Shown here: positions 1-9,564 of the stretch, piece by piece | Layout of the letters: every line of letters begins with the position of its first letter | Position numbering within the stretch: position 1 is the stretch's first letter | Notes under the pieces: model-generated | The model's database searches: none | What the model was told of the DNA's origin: nothing | The model's input: the letters and a program-made list of their open reading frames with translations, nothing else | Translations under genes and position numbers: made by a program | DNA from: CAWFPR01 sp963817635 | GTDB lineage: Bacteria > Acidobacteriota > Vicinamibacteria > Vicinamibacterales > 2-12-FULL-66-21 | Length of the DNA: 64,000 nucleotides | Direction: 5' to 3' | NCBI GenBank assembly: GCA_963817635.1 | Contig: CAWFPR010000005.1 | Span: 124,001 to 188,000 of the forward strand

Positions 1-2353
1 CCGCCGCCGGATCCTCACCCGCCCTGATGCTCGCCAGCCCCGGCTTCGATCCGAACAGCCGTTCTGCGGCTTCGAGGTCGTACTTCGCGCCGTACAGCCT
101 GCTGAGCGCCGACGCGATCTCGACGCCCACTCGCACCGGGCGCAACGCCGTCCGGTCGGTCACCACCATGAACACGCCGCCGCACTCTTCATTCGCGTAC
201 TTGCTGGCCGTCGGCGTGAATCGCACCGGGTAGAACCGGATGCCGGCCAGGTCGCGCGCGTTCAGCGCATCGGCCAGCGCGACGCCGTCGATCCAGGGAG
301 CGCCGACCTGCTCGAACGGCGTGTCGGTACCGCGGCCGACCGATACGTTCGTGCCCTCGATCGCGCCGATACCCGGATAGAGCGTGGCCTGGAGCAGGTT
401 GCGCATGTTGGGGGACGGGTTGATCCAGGGGAGCCCGGTCGCGTCGAACCAGCTTTCGCGGTCCCAGTTCTGCATTCCGACGACGGTGAGGTCCGCGCCG
501 ATCTTGTTTTCCGCGTTGAACAGTTTCGCCAGCTCACCGAGCGTCATGCCGTGCCGGATCGGCATCGGGAAGTAGCCGGTGAAACCGAGCTGTGACGCAT
601 CAAGGGTCGGCCCTTCGATCTGGAATCCGTCGATCGGGTTCGGCCGGTCGAGCACCACCACGGCAATCCTGCGCCTGGCCGCCTCCTCCATCACGTACGC
701 CATCGTCGTCGTGTAGGTGTAGAACCGCGCGCCGACGTCCTGCAGGTCGATGACCATCGTATCGATTCCGGCGAGCATCGCGTCGTCGGGCCGGCGCGTC
801 TCGCCGTAAAGCGACACGATGGGCAGCCCGGTCTTCTCGTCGACCGATGACGGCACGGCGGCGTCGAGTACGCCGCGGATCCCGTGTTCGGGACTGAAAA
901 GCCGCACGAGCGTCACGTCCTTTGCGTCGTGGAGCAGGTCGATGGTCGTCGCGCCGTCGCGGGCGCGGCCGGTGTGGTTCGTGACGAGCCCGACTTTCCG
1001 GCCTTTCAGGATCGCGAAGCCGCTGGCGCGGAGCGCGTCGATGCCGCTGAGGACCGGCTGCGCCGGCCGGGGCGGCGGCAGCGCGCCGGACGGCCCGAAG
1101 TCCCGACCCGTCCAGATCGCCTCGGTCCGGACGCCGGGCGGAATCGCCGTCACGATCGAGGCGGCGACGGTCGCCACCCGCGCGCGCAGCGGCGTGACGT
1201 CGCCCCTGCCGTCGGGATGCACACGATTGGACAGGAAGACGACGAACATCCGCGTGACCGGGTCCATCCAGATCGAAGTGCCCGTGAAGCCGGTGTGGCC
1301 GAACGAACCGAGAGGCAGCAGTTCGCCGCGGTTGGAGGAGAACGCTGAATCGATGTCCCATCCCAGACCGCGGACGTTGGGCTCGGCGCCGGGCGTCGCC
1401 GGCGTCGTCATCTTCGCCACTGCGAGCGGCGAGAGGATCCGGGTGCCCTTGTAGACGCCGCCGTCGAGGAGCATGCGGCAATAAATCGACAGATCGGCCG
1501 CCGTGCTGAAAAGTCCGGCGTGCCCGGCGACGCCGCCCATCCGGCGCGCCGTGGGATCGTGCACCGTGCCGCGCAGCATCTTCATGTCCGGCCCCTCGCA
1601 CGGCCAGCCGAACGGCGTGCACTTCTGGGTGGGCGCGATGCGCGGCTCGAGCGACTGCGGCGGCAGGAACATCGTGTCCTTCATGCCGAGCGGGACGAAG
1701 ATGCGGGTCCTGGCGAACTGATCGAGCGGCATGCCGCTGACGCGCCGGACGATGTCGCCGAGGAGGAAGTAGTTGATGTCGCTGTAGACGAACCGCGTGC
1801 CGGGCGGGTCAGTGGGCACCTCGTCGATGGCCAGCGCGATCGCGGTGTCGGAGCCGCTCCATGCGTCGGCGAGATCCAGGTCCGGGCGCAGGCCCGACGT
1901 GTGCGTCATCAGGTGGCGGATGGTGATCTCGCCCTTGCCATACCGCTCGAAGCCCGGAATGAACGAGGCGACGCGGTCGTTGAGCCGGATCCTGCCCTCT
2001 TCGAGCAGGATCATCACGCTCGGGGTGGTCGCCACGACCTTGGTGAGCGATGCGAGATCGAACATCGTGTCGAGCGTCATCGGCTCGACGGACGGCACGA
2101 CGGCGCGATTCCCGATCGCCTTCCTGTAGAGCACGTCGTCGCCGCGGCCGATGAGGACGACGGCGCCCGGCAGCTTCTTGTCGGCGATCGCGTCCCGGAC
2201 GAGCGGCTCGATGGCGTCGAGCTTCCCGAGGTCGAGATCCGCCTGGCGGGCGGACGCCCCCGGCGAGGACGCCTGGCCATGCACGCCAGATGAGAACGTT
2301 GGTATGACGAGGAGGAATCCGGCCAGAAATGGCGCAAGAATGCGGGTATTCAC
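1..2353 (-). CDS. Exported serine hydrolase (class C beta-lactamase fold) fused to NamZ/DUF1343 exo-muramidase domain, C-terminus cut by window
   Basis: The frame is open without interruption from a GTG at 2353 to the window edge (over 780 codons). A signal peptide follows the start (VNTRILAPFLAGFLLVI). Residues from about 35 to 390 form a beta-lactamase/esterase domain: SxxK as SLTK in a MFDLASLTKV block, the tyrosine motif YSD, and a GHTGFTGT block in place of the KTG box. From about residue 430 a DUF1343/NamZ domain begins (GLVTNHTGRARDG, then SPEHGIRG, DLQDVGARFYTYT, LDRPNPIDG). NamZ enzymes release terminal N-acetylmuramic acid from peptidoglycan fragments, and the N-terminal fold may be a peptidase or esterase. 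An envelope-localised role in wall recycling is inferred. GTG is chosen because TATAAT lies exactly 6 nt upstream and the signal peptide starts there. Confidence 0.88.
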   Translation of the reverse strand, partial: MNTRILAPFLAGFLLVIPTFSSGVHGQASSPGASARQADLDLGKLDAIEPLVRDAIADKKLPGAVVLIGRGDDVLYRKAIGNRAVVPSVEPMTLDTMFDLASLTKVVATTPSVMILLEEGRIRLNDRVASFIPGFERYGKGEITIRHLMTHTSGLRPDLDLADAWSGSDTAIALAIDEVPTDPPGTRFVYSDINYFLLGDIVRRVSGMPLDQFARTRIFVPLGMKDTMFLPPQSLEPRIAPTQKCTPFGWPCEGPDMKMLRGTVHDPTARRMGGVAGHAGLFSTAADLSIYCRMLLDGGVYKGTRILSPLAVAKMTTPATPGAEPNVRGLGWDIDSAFSSNRGELLPLGSFGHTGFTGTSIWMDPVTRMFVVFLSNRVHPDGRGDVTPLRARVATVAASIVTAIPPGVRTEAIWTGRDFGPSGALPPPRPAQPVLSGIDALRASGFAILKGRKVGLVTNHTGRARDGATTIDLLHDAKDVTLVRLFSPEHGIRGVLDAAVPSSVDEKTGLPIVSLYGETRRPDDAMLAGIDTMVIDLQDVGARFYTYTTTMAYVMEEAARRRIAVVVLDRPNPIDGFQIEGPTLDASQLGFTGYFPMPIRHGMTLGELAKLFNAENKIGADLTVVGMQNWDRESWFDATGLPWINPSPNMRNLLQATLYPGIGAIEGTNVSVGRGTDTPFEQVGAPWIDGVALADALNARDLAGIRFYPVRFTPTASKYANEECGGVFMVVTDRTALRPVRVGVEIASALSRLYGAKYDLEAAERLFGSKPGLASIRAGEDPAA

Positions 2354-2359
2354 GCGGAA

Positions 2360-2365
2360 ATTATA
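2360..2365 (-). promoter_or_regulatory. -10 element TATAAT, 6 nt before GTG start (leaderless)
   Basis: On the minus strand a perfect TATAAT is followed by six bases and then the GTG of the beta-lactamase/NamZ gene. This places the predicted transcription start on the start codon itself. The same spacing recurs at seven other genes here. Confidence 0.65.
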
Positions 2366-2422
2366 CGCCCACCGAGGTCGCCGGGCCGTGGCTTCAGCCG
2401 CAGGCCGCCCGGGTCCTGAGGA

Positions 2423-4277
2423 CTATCGAAGCGCCGTGATCGCGGTCATGCGGCCGTCGGTGGCCTGGAAGAAGAACGTCTCCCACGCGCGGCGGATCCG
2501 GTCGATCTTGGCCGCGAGGGTGGCATCCACCGGCTTTCCCGCGCTTACGAGGTAGATGAACGCCTGGCGATGCACCTTCGGGGCGTCGGCCGCCGACGGC
2601 ACGCGCGGCCCGTTCACGGCGATGATGTCCTGGATGGGCACGATGCGCTGGGTGCCGTTGAAGGTGACGCCGATGCGCGGCGCGGATGTCGCCGTGCTGG
2701 CGGGCTGGACGTTGGTGGGGTTCGCGACGTAGAAGAAGGGCGGCACGGCCGTGTCTGGAATGAGCCCCATCGCGTACTGGTCGAGCAGGCTGTAGCGCCT
2801 CACGGCCGCCGTCGTAATGAACGAACCGCCGCCGAGATCCTCGATGTCGTTGCCCTCCATCACCGAGGCATCGGAGTCCATGAAGAAGCTCCAATGCGCC
2901 AGGTCGCGTCCGAGCAGCAGGTTCGAGGGCTGCCCCGTCGAGCGGTCGAGGAACTCGAGAAAAACGAGCCACCGGTGCCCCGCCTCCTGGCCGAGAACGC
3001 TGACGGTGTTGTTCTCCCCGAGGAAGGTCTTCGACGGGTCGTCTGGGTACTTGTCCAGCCAGTCCATCATCACGAAGCTGCGCAACCGTCCCGCGCTTCC
3101 GAAGTCGCGCGACAGGTCGTAGGTGTCCACGCCGATACCGCGGACTTCGTTGGCGATGGTCGTTTCGTAGGCGAACGCATCCGTGATGAGGTTCTGATCG
3201 CTCCAGACGACCAGCTGATCGTAGTTGTCCGGGTGCGACTGGTAGAACTTCTCGGTCAAGGCGACCGTGTCGAGTTCCGCCTGGCGCGCGAAGCGCTCCC
3301 CGAGCGCGCCGCCGCCGCCCGCGGTCGGCCCGGCGTCGCTCAGGTTGACCGGCAGGAAGTCGCCCGTATGCCCGGGCGAGATCCCGACGATGCCGGTGCC
3401 GAGATTGGTGCCTTCGTACTTGAACTCAATCGTGCCGTCCGGGAGGAACGTCGCCTGCGTCGTGATGCTGACGTTCTGGTCGAACCCTCGCACGCTGCAC
3501 CACGTGACCGTGTACTGACTGGCCGATGCGTTCACGAAGATGCGGCCGACGCCCGTCGTCGGATCGAGGTCGGAGAGAAACGGCGCGATGCGGGGCGGTC
3601 CGGTCAGCAGGCGCGCGACGTTCCGCTCGGAACTGGACTTGTCCTCCTGCTCGAACGTGATGTTCCCGTCGGAGTTGACGAACGCGCTCTGCTGGTTCTT
3701 CCCGTAGAAGGAGAATCCGAACGGCACACCAGCTCCCACGCTGTCGTCGTCTCCGAGCGTGACGCGCGTTCCGAGCGGGGCGCGGAAGGTGCCGTCGATG
3801 GCGCGGACGTCGTAGCCGCCGGCACCGTTGGGCGTGAAGCGCACGCCGCTGTTGGTCAGGTCGATGATGTTCGGCGGAAGGATGAGGTCTCCCTGCGTCC
3901 TGCACGACGGCCACGTCGCCGATGTCGGCGGCGTTGACGGGAGCGCCCGCCGTCGTCAGTGCGCGCGGCGTCCCCGGTTCGCGATTGCCGGCGCCCGCCT
4001 GCGCGGCGCGGTGGCGCCACAAATCGTCCAGCACGCGCCAGCGCGGGTTGCCATCACGGAGGACTTCCGGGGCTGATTTCCGGGCGAGGACGGCGGCATC
4101 GGACGGGGAGAGCGCGGGAGCTTCGGACGGAACCTCGGAAGCCGTGGAGCACGGGCTCTGGGTCGTCGGTGAAGGCACCGGCGTGGACGGGGTGGGGCTG
4201 GACGACCCCCCGCAGGCGAACAGCCCGGCAGCAATCCCTGTTGCCGCAAGAGCCGACCGCCAGCGGGGGGTACGCAT
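2423..4277 (-). CDS. Nidogen-like lipoprotein with putative metallopeptidase motif, one frameshift
   Basis: The ATG at 4277 begins a lipoprotein signal (AATGIAAGLFACGG, lipobox Cys), followed by a Ser/Pro/Thr-rich linker. The frame shifts near 3890-3896, around a GCAGGGAGACC stretch where one extra A would restore GDLILPPNIIDLTNSG; the rest reads through to 2423. After the shift comes a nidogen-like beta domain (FSFYGKNQQSAFVNSDGNITF, FLSDLDPT, IFVNASASQYTVTW). A motif VLGQEAGHRWL follows, resembling a zinc-peptidase helix (HExGH) in which the first His is Gln. A role as a secreted or surface peptidase is inferred only, and the Gln may leave it inactive. The downstream minus-strand gene is the NamZ protein. 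Confidence 0.6.
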
Positions 4278-4306
4278 CCTCGGAGTTCCAGAGAGGCGAT
4301 TCGGGC

Positions 4307-5227
4307 CTACTTCTTGATCTGTTCGAGGATCCTCTTGGCGTCCGCGACTTCCTTCGATTCGGGCTTGCCCACCGTCACGAACTTCTCGAAGTCGGCCTTG
4401 GCCTCGTCCATCTTGTCTGCCTTGAGGTAGGCGCGGCCGCGGTAGTAGTAGATTTCCGCCTGTTCCGGGAACTGCGCCAGCAGCTTGGTCAGCGACTCGG
4501 CCGCCTCCGCCCCCTTGCCTTCGTTGATCTGTGTAATGGCCGAATTGATGAAGGGGAACGGATCCTTGACCTGGGTCATGTCGATGGCGTCGAGAATCTC
4601 CTTGGCCTCGGGCTTGGCACCCGTTTCCATCAGCAGGTCGGCAAGCAGCAGCTTGTCGTCCACGCTGTTCGGCTCCTTTTCGACCGCGATCCGTGCGGCC
4701 TTCACGCCTTCCGGAGCGTTGTTCTCGGCAATGAACATGCGCGCGATGAAGGCGTGGCACTGCGTCAGGGTGGGCGTCTGGGCGACCAGGTCTTCGCAGA
4801 TTTTCCGGGCTTCGGCGTACTTGCCCGCCTGTGCCGTGGCGACCGCGCGCTGGAGCGCGGCATTGATCGCGGCCGTCGGATCTTCCTTCGGCTTGGGCGC
4901 GCCCATCGTGACGTTGAGCGGCGTGGTGCGATCCTCGCGGATTTCAAACGTCTGCCGCACCGGCTCGAGGCCGTCCTTGGAGAATTCGATCTTCCACTGG
5001 CCGTTGGCCAGGTTGTTGATCCGCCATTCCCCCTTCTTGTTCGTCTTGCCGCTCATCAGCTCGGTCTGGTCGACCATCTGCACCTTGACGACGACGTTTT
5101 CGATCGGCTGACCGGCAGCGTCGACGACCTTACCCTGCACCCGCGCATTGCCGCGGCTCTGGGCGTAGGCCGTTCCGGCCAACGCCGCCGCTATCACCAC
5201 CGCCATGACGATACGGAATGATTTCAT
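4307..5227 (-). CDS. Exported carboxypeptidase-regulatory-like domain protein with TPR repeats
   Basis: The start at 5227 is preceded by an AGGAG Shine-Dalgarno about 8 nt upstream and opens a signal peptide (MKSFRIVMAVVIAAALAGTAYA). Residues from about 25 to 100 form a carboxypeptidase-regulatory/CNA-B-like beta-sandwich (GKVVDAAGQPIENVVVKV, GEWRINNLANGQWKIEFSK). The rest, to about residue 306, is alpha-helical TPR-like repeats (YAEARKICEDLVAQTPTLTQCH, EIYYYRGRAYLKADKMDEAKADF). TPR proteins with this architecture are common in the Acidobacteriota periplasm and probably act as protein-protein scaffolds; no catalytic residues are seen. The next gene on the same strand, the nidogen-like lipoprotein, begins about 30 nt downstream, so co-transcription is likely. 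An in-frame ATG nine codons upstream is less likely because it lacks an SD and would spoil the signal peptide. Confidence 0.75.
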   Translation of the reverse strand: MKSFRIVMAVVIAAALAGTAYAQSRGNARVQGKVVDAAGQPIENVVVKVQMVDQTELMSGKTNKKGEWRINNLANGQWKIEFSKDGLEPVRQTFEIREDRTTPLNVTMGAPKPKEDPTAAINAALQRAVATAQAGKYAEARKICEDLVAQTPTLTQCHAFIARMFIAENNAPEGVKAARIAVEKEPNSVDDKLLLADLLMETGAKPEAKEILDAIDMTQVKDPFPFINSAITQINEGKGAEAAESLTKLLAQFPEQAEIYYYRGRAYLKADKMDEAKADFEKFVTVGKPESKEVADAKRILEQIKK

Positions 5228-5346
5228 GTTGAGACTCCTCTGGCCTGCGTACAAAGCCCGGACTCACACGCAAGAGGCCGGGGATTCAAGTGTAGCTCAA
5301 AGAAGCGCCGCACGCTGCCCTGGGAAACGGGCGCCGGGCCCTTACT

Positions 5347-5622
5347 TTACTTTGCGAAGCGGTCGAAGATATCAACGAGTTCGGCGAGGTGCTTGGATTT
5401 CTCCGGCTCGCCCTGCTCGATACCCTCCGGCACGCAGCGCTCGACGTGGAACTTGAAGATCGCCAGGCTGATGCGGTTGAGCGCGGCTTCGGCGGCCGAG
5501 AGTTGCTGGAGGATTTCCACGCAGAGTCGCGGTTCCTGGACCATCCGGCGGATTCCGCGGACCTGTCCTTCTATGCGATTCAGTCGTGTGACGATAGCCT
5601 GCTGCTGGAGTTCGTCGAGCAT
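5347..5622 (-). CDS. CsoR/FrmR-family metal-sensing repressor
   Basis: This small all-helical protein of about 91 residues starts MLDELQQQAIVTRLNRIEGQVRGI, the hallmark N-terminus of the DUF156/CsoR family. The sensor residues are visible: Cys in PRLCVEILQQL, then His and Cys in HVERC (H-x3-C), the C-H-C set that binds Cu(I) in CsoR. Family members repress metal-efflux or formaldehyde genes and release DNA when they bind their ligand. No copper ATPase lies nearby, so the target is unknown. An in-frame ATG 40 codons upstream was rejected because that extension has no family similarity. A -10-like TATACA ends 8 nt before the chosen ATG. The 257 nt between this gene and the TetR gene are relatively AT-rich and hold no further gene that I can see. 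Confidence 0.85.
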   Translation of the reverse strand: MLDELQQQAIVTRLNRIEGQVRGIRRMVQEPRLCVEILQQLSAAEAALNRISLAIFKFHVERCVPEGIEQGEPEKSKHLAELVDIFDRFAK

Positions 5623-5876
5623 GGTTACACTGTATACTCCCGCCGTGCTCCGAGTGTTTCTCTGCACCGAAAATATTCTACGCGCTGGAGATAAACTCAA
5701 TTTTTGTAAATAAATAGGGCGAGTGCGCGCGCGGTGGTTCATGGCGCCGATCTAAACCAAAGATATAGGCGCGTGTGGCTGTAAGTGTTTTTCGCGAAGG
5801 ACGACCTGGCTGCCCTTCCCGACATCGCAAGCGTCCGCCTCAGCCGTGCCACTGCGGTTGACAGGGGATCCGAAGA

Positions 5877-5894
5877 TGAATGACCATTCATTCA
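5877..5894 (+). promoter_or_regulatory. FadR box (TetR-type operator) at the start of the fad operon
   Basis: TGAATGACCATTCATTCA matches the Bacillus subtilis FadR (YsiA) operator consensus TGAATGAMTANTCATTCA at every position but one (C for T at position 9). It is an 18-bp inverted repeat. It overlaps the regulator's start codon, and a TTGACA -35-like hexamer lies at 5858-5863. This placement predicts autorepression and acyl-CoA-responsive control of the whole operon. Confidence 0.85.
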
Positions 5895-6560
5895 GTGAGC
5901 GTCCGCCCATACCCCGCCCTCGCCGACCGTCCCGACAAGGCTGACAAGCGCGACGCGATCCTCCGCGCGGCCATCGAGACCTTCGCCGCCCGGGGGTTCT
6001 TCACGGCGCAGGTGGCTGACGTCGCGCGGGCCGCGGGCGTCGCGGCCGGCACCGTCTACCTGTACTTCCGCGGCAAGGACGACCTGCTCATCTCCATATT
6101 CGATCGCACGATGAGGGAGGCGATTGCCGCCGGCCGGCAGAGCCTCGACCGCGAGGACGACGCGGTCGCGCGGCTGCGGAAAATCGCGCGGCTGCACCTC
6201 GAGCGGATGGGACGCGACCGTCCACTCGCGGTGGTCTTCCAGGTCGAGCTGCGACAATCCACGAAGTTCATGGAGCGCTTCTCGGCAACGCACCTGCGCG
6301 AATACCTCGGCATCATCCGCGACGTCATCGCGGACGGCCAGGCGTGCGGCGCGTTTCGCCGCGACATCAACGCCACGCTCGCGGCCAAGCTGTTTTTCGG
6401 CGCCCTCGACGAAATGGCCACGAACTGGGTCCTCAGCCGGCGCCGGTACGACCTCGCCTCCGAAGCCGACGCCATCGTCGATCTGTTCGTCGGCGGCGTC
6501 GGGACGCCGCTGTCGTGCCCCGCGCCTTCGAAGCCCGACCGCGGAGGCCGGCGCGGGTGA
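5880..6560 (+). CDS. TetR/AcrR-family repressor of fatty-acid degradation (FadR-like)
   Basis: The protein has about 226 residues and an N-terminal TetR helix-turn-helix (DAILRAAIETFAARGF, VADVARAAGVAAGTVYLYF). The helical ligand domain resembles Bacillus FadR (RLHLERMGRDRPLAVVFQVELRQ, LFFGALDEMATNWVL). The family binds long-chain acyl-CoA and then leaves its operator. The FadR box spanning the start codon, and the fadN-fadA-fadE genes directly downstream, fit this role exactly. The stop codon overlaps the GTG of the next gene (GTGA), so the two are probably translationally coupled. The start is ATG 5880 or in-frame GTG 5895; the ATG lies inside the operator. Confidence 0.88.
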   Translation: MTIHSVSVRPYPALADRPDKADKRDAILRAAIETFAARGFFTAQVADVARAAGVAAGTVYLYFRGKDDLLISIFDRTMREAIAAGRQSLDREDDAVARLRKIARLHLERMGRDRPLAVVFQVELRQSTKFMERFSATHLREYLGIIRDVIADGQACGAFRRDINATLAAKLFFGALDEMATNWVLSRRRYDLASEADAIVDLFVGGVGTPLSCPAPSKPDRGGRRG

Positions 6561-8752
6561 GCACCCGAATCAGGACCGCGGCAGTGCTCGGCGCCGGAAC
6601 GATGGGGGCGCAAATCGCCGCGCACCTGGCCAACGCAGGCGTGCCGTCCATCCTGCTGGATGTGACGCGCGATGCCGCGCGCGACGGCCTGAAGCGCGCC
6701 ACCGCGCTCACACCCGATCCGTTCTTCACGCCGCGACGCCCGGGCACTCGTCCGGACGGGCAGTTTCGACGACGATTTGGCATCGATCGCCCCGTGCGAC
6801 TGGATCATCGAAGCGGTCGTCGAGCGGCTCGACATCAAGCGATCGCTGTTCGAACGCGTCGAGCCGGTGCGGCGCGCCGATGCGATCGTCAGCTCCAATA
6901 CGTCGGGGCTCCCGATGGCGGCGCTCGCCGACGGCCGGTCCGCCGGATTCCGACGGCATTTCCTGGGCACGCACTTCTTCAATCCGCCACGCTACCTTCA
7001 CCTGCTCGAAGTGATCCCGTCAGCCGACACGGATCCCGCCGTCGTCTCGACCATCGGCTGCGTTCGCGGACGTGCGGCTCGGCAAGGGGGTCGTCGCCGC
7101 GAAAGATACGCCCGGATTCATCGCGAATCACGTCGGCATCTATGCGGTGATGCGGATTTTCCGCGCGCTCGAAACGGGTGAGTTCACCATCGAGGAAATC
7201 GACGCGATCACCGGCCCGGCAACAGGGCGGCCGAGGAGCGCCACCTTCCGGACGCTGGATCTGGCCGGCATCGACGTCCTGGCGCACGTGGCGCGGAACC
7301 TGGCCGAGCGGCTCGAGCCGCCCGCGGACCGCACGATGTTCCCGGTGCCGCCGCTCATCGACGCGATGATCGCGCGAGGGATGGTGGGCGCGAAGGCCGG
7401 GTGCGGGTTCTACCGGAAGGGACCGGACGGCGACATCCTGACGCTGGATCCGGCCACGCTCGAGTACCGGCCGAAACAACCCGCGAAGCTGGCGTCGATC
7501 GAAGCCGCGCGATCGATCGAAGATCCGGCCGAGCGCATCCGGACCCTCATGAACGGTCGGGACAAGGTCGCGAGTTTTCTCCAGGCGACGCTGGTGCCTA
7601 CGCTGGAGTACGCGGTCCGCGTCGCGCCGTCGATTGCGCACGACCCCGCCGACGTCGATCGCGCCATGCGCTGGGGCTTCGGCTGGGAAGTCGGACCGAT
7701 CGAACTCGCCCGAAGAACCGGCGCCGTCGCTATCCCGGCGGATTCCGGCGGCAAAGTCGGCATGATCCCGGGGTCGGACACAGTCCACCGCGTCGTCAGG
7801 AAGAACGCCGGGGCCAGTCTGCTCGACATCGGCGATGGCGTGCTGTCGGTCGCGTTCCACTCGAAGATGAACGCCATCGGCGGCGATACGATCGAGATGC
7901 TTCAGGCGGGCGTGAAGGAAGCCTCCGCCGGCTTCGCCGCGCTCGTGGTCGGCAACGACGCCACGAACTTCTCGGCCGGCGCCAACCTCATGCTCCTCCT
8001 GCTCGAGGCGCAGGAGGGCAACTGGGACGAAGTGGACATGATGGTTCGCGCGTTCCAGGGCGCGACGATGGCGCTGAAATATGCGGACGTGCCGGTGGTC
8101 GTGGCGCCCGCGGGCCTGACGCTCGGAGGCGGCTGCGAGATCGTCCTCCACGCCGATCGGGTGCAGGCCGCGGCCGAGACCTACATCGGCCTGGTCGAGT
8201 CCGGCGTCGGTCTGATCCCGGCCGGGGGCGGCACCAAGGAGATGCTCGCGCGCGCCATGGCGTCAGCGCCGCCCGGCGCCGATCCGGGTCCCTTCGTGCA
8301 GCGCGTATTCGAGACGATCGCATTCGGCAGGGTTGCGACGAGCGCCCCCGACGGCGTGCGCATCGGCTACCTGCGCGAGGCCGACGCCGTCACCATGAAC
8401 CGCGATCGTCTCCTCGCCGACGCGAAGGCGCACGCCCTGGCGCGGGTGGCGGATTACGTCAGGCCGCAGCCGCGCACCGCGATTCCCGTCGGCGGCGCCG
8501 GGCTGCTCGCGACGTTGAAGCTCGGCGTGCACCTGGCCTGGCGTGCCGGGCGCATCAGCGACCACGACGCGCTCATCGGGCGAAAGCTGGCCTGGGTCCT
8601 CGCGGGGGGCAATCTCGCAACACCCGGCGACGCTCACCGAACAGCAACTGCTGGATCTCGAACGCGAGGCGTTCCTGAGCCTGTGCGGCGAGCGCAAGAC
8701 GCAGGAGCGCATTGCCCACACGCTCAAGACGGGCAAGCCGCTGCGCAACTAG
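6557..8752 (+). CDS. fadN: 3-hydroxyacyl-CoA dehydrogenase/enoyl-CoA hydratase fusion (FadN-like), three frameshifts
   Basis: The GTG at 6557 overlaps the TetR stop codon. The N-terminal NAD-binding domain begins TAAVLGAGTMGAQIAAHLANAG. The dehydrogenase core follows in other frames (VSSNTSGLP, GTHFFNPPRYLHLLEV, KDTPGFIANHVG). The C-terminal half carries the hydratase domain (AALVVGNDATNFSAGANL, GLTLGGGCEIVLHADRVQAAAETYIGLVE). This order matches Bacillus FadN, which catalyses the hydratase and dehydrogenase steps of beta-oxidation. Frame changes occur near 6740, 7055 and 8620; after the last, the true C-terminus reads LTEQQLLDLEREAFLSL and stops at 8752. All catalytic blocks are conserved, so the shifts look like sequence errors. 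Confidence 0.85.
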
Positions 8753-8778
8753 CCCGGGCGTCAGGCGGACTTACACGA

Positions 8779-9564
8779 ATGCCCTACGACAACGGCTCCG
8801 GCCCGCCGATCGTCGTCATTCCTGGCGTGCAGGGACGCTGGGAATGGATGAAGCCGGCGCTCGACGTGCTGAGCGAAGGCTGCCGTGCGATCAGCTATTC
8901 GCTGGCGGGCGATTTCGGCGCCGGGGTGGAACGGAGTCCGGAGGGCGGTTTCGACGCCTACCTGGAGCAGCTCGACGACGTGCTGGAGCGGGCACGGCTG
9001 GAGCGCACAGCTGTGTGCGGAATCTCCTACGGGGGCGTGATCGCTCTCCGCTACGCCGCGACGCGTCCCGGACGGGTGAGCGCGCTGATTCTGGTGTCGT
9101 CGCCGGCCCCCGGATGGACGCCGAACGAGCGGCAGCAGCGGTGCATCAGCCGTCCGTGGCTGATGACACCGGCCTTCGTCGCGACGGGACCGTCCCGGTT
9201 GTGGCCGGAGATCGCGGCGGCGTTCGACACGTGGCAGGGGCGAGTGGGGTTCGCGCTGCGCCACGCGCTCCGGATCGCGGCCGCGCCAGCCATTCCGCCG
9301 CTCATGGCGTCGCGCATGCGGCTCCAGCAGCAACTCGACGTGGCGCCCGATTGCGCCCGGGTCGCACGCGCCAACGCTCGTGTGAGCGGCGAGCCCCACC
9401 TCGACCGCGTCGTGCCCGCGGAGGTGACGCGATCGTACGCGGCGCTCATTCCTGGCGCCCGGTACCGAGATGATGGAGCGCACGGGGCATATCGGCCTCG
9501 TCACGCGACCCGTGCCGGTTTTCGACACTCGTCTGCGGATTCGTTCATGCCCACCGATCACTGA
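8779..9564 (+). CDS. Alpha/beta hydrolase in the fad operon, several frameshifts
   Basis: The fold shows VVIPGVQGRWEWMKPALDVL at the start, the nucleophile elbow GISYGG, an aspartate region (GEPHLDRVVP) and the histidine TGHIG. A pair of compensating single-base errors lies around 9360-9392, where one G is extra and one missing; correction restores VHAPTLVVSGEP. A further shift follows near 9468. One extra C at 9554-9555 disturbs the end; removing it gives LVCGFVHAHDH and the stop at 9562-9564. The substrate is unknown. The position between fadN and fadA suggests an acyl ester or thioester substrate, but that is inference. Confidence 0.7.
   Translation: MPYDNGSGPPIVVIPGVQGRWEWMKPALDVLSEGCRAISYSLAGDFGAGVERSPEGGFDAYLEQLDDVLERARLERTAVCGISYGGVIALRYAATRPGRVSALILVSSPAPGWTPNERQQRCISRPWLMTPAFVATGPSRLWPEIAAAFDTWQGRVGFALRHALRIAAAPAIPPLMASRMRLQQQLDVAPDCARVARANARVSGEPHLDRVVPAEVTRSYAALIPGARYRDDGAHGAYRPRHATRAGFRHSSADSFMPTDH

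Noticed and set aside
2570..3937. Open frame of 455 codons on the plus strand
   Set aside because: Antisense to the nidogen-like lipoprotein; basic/Val-rich shadow with no family features.
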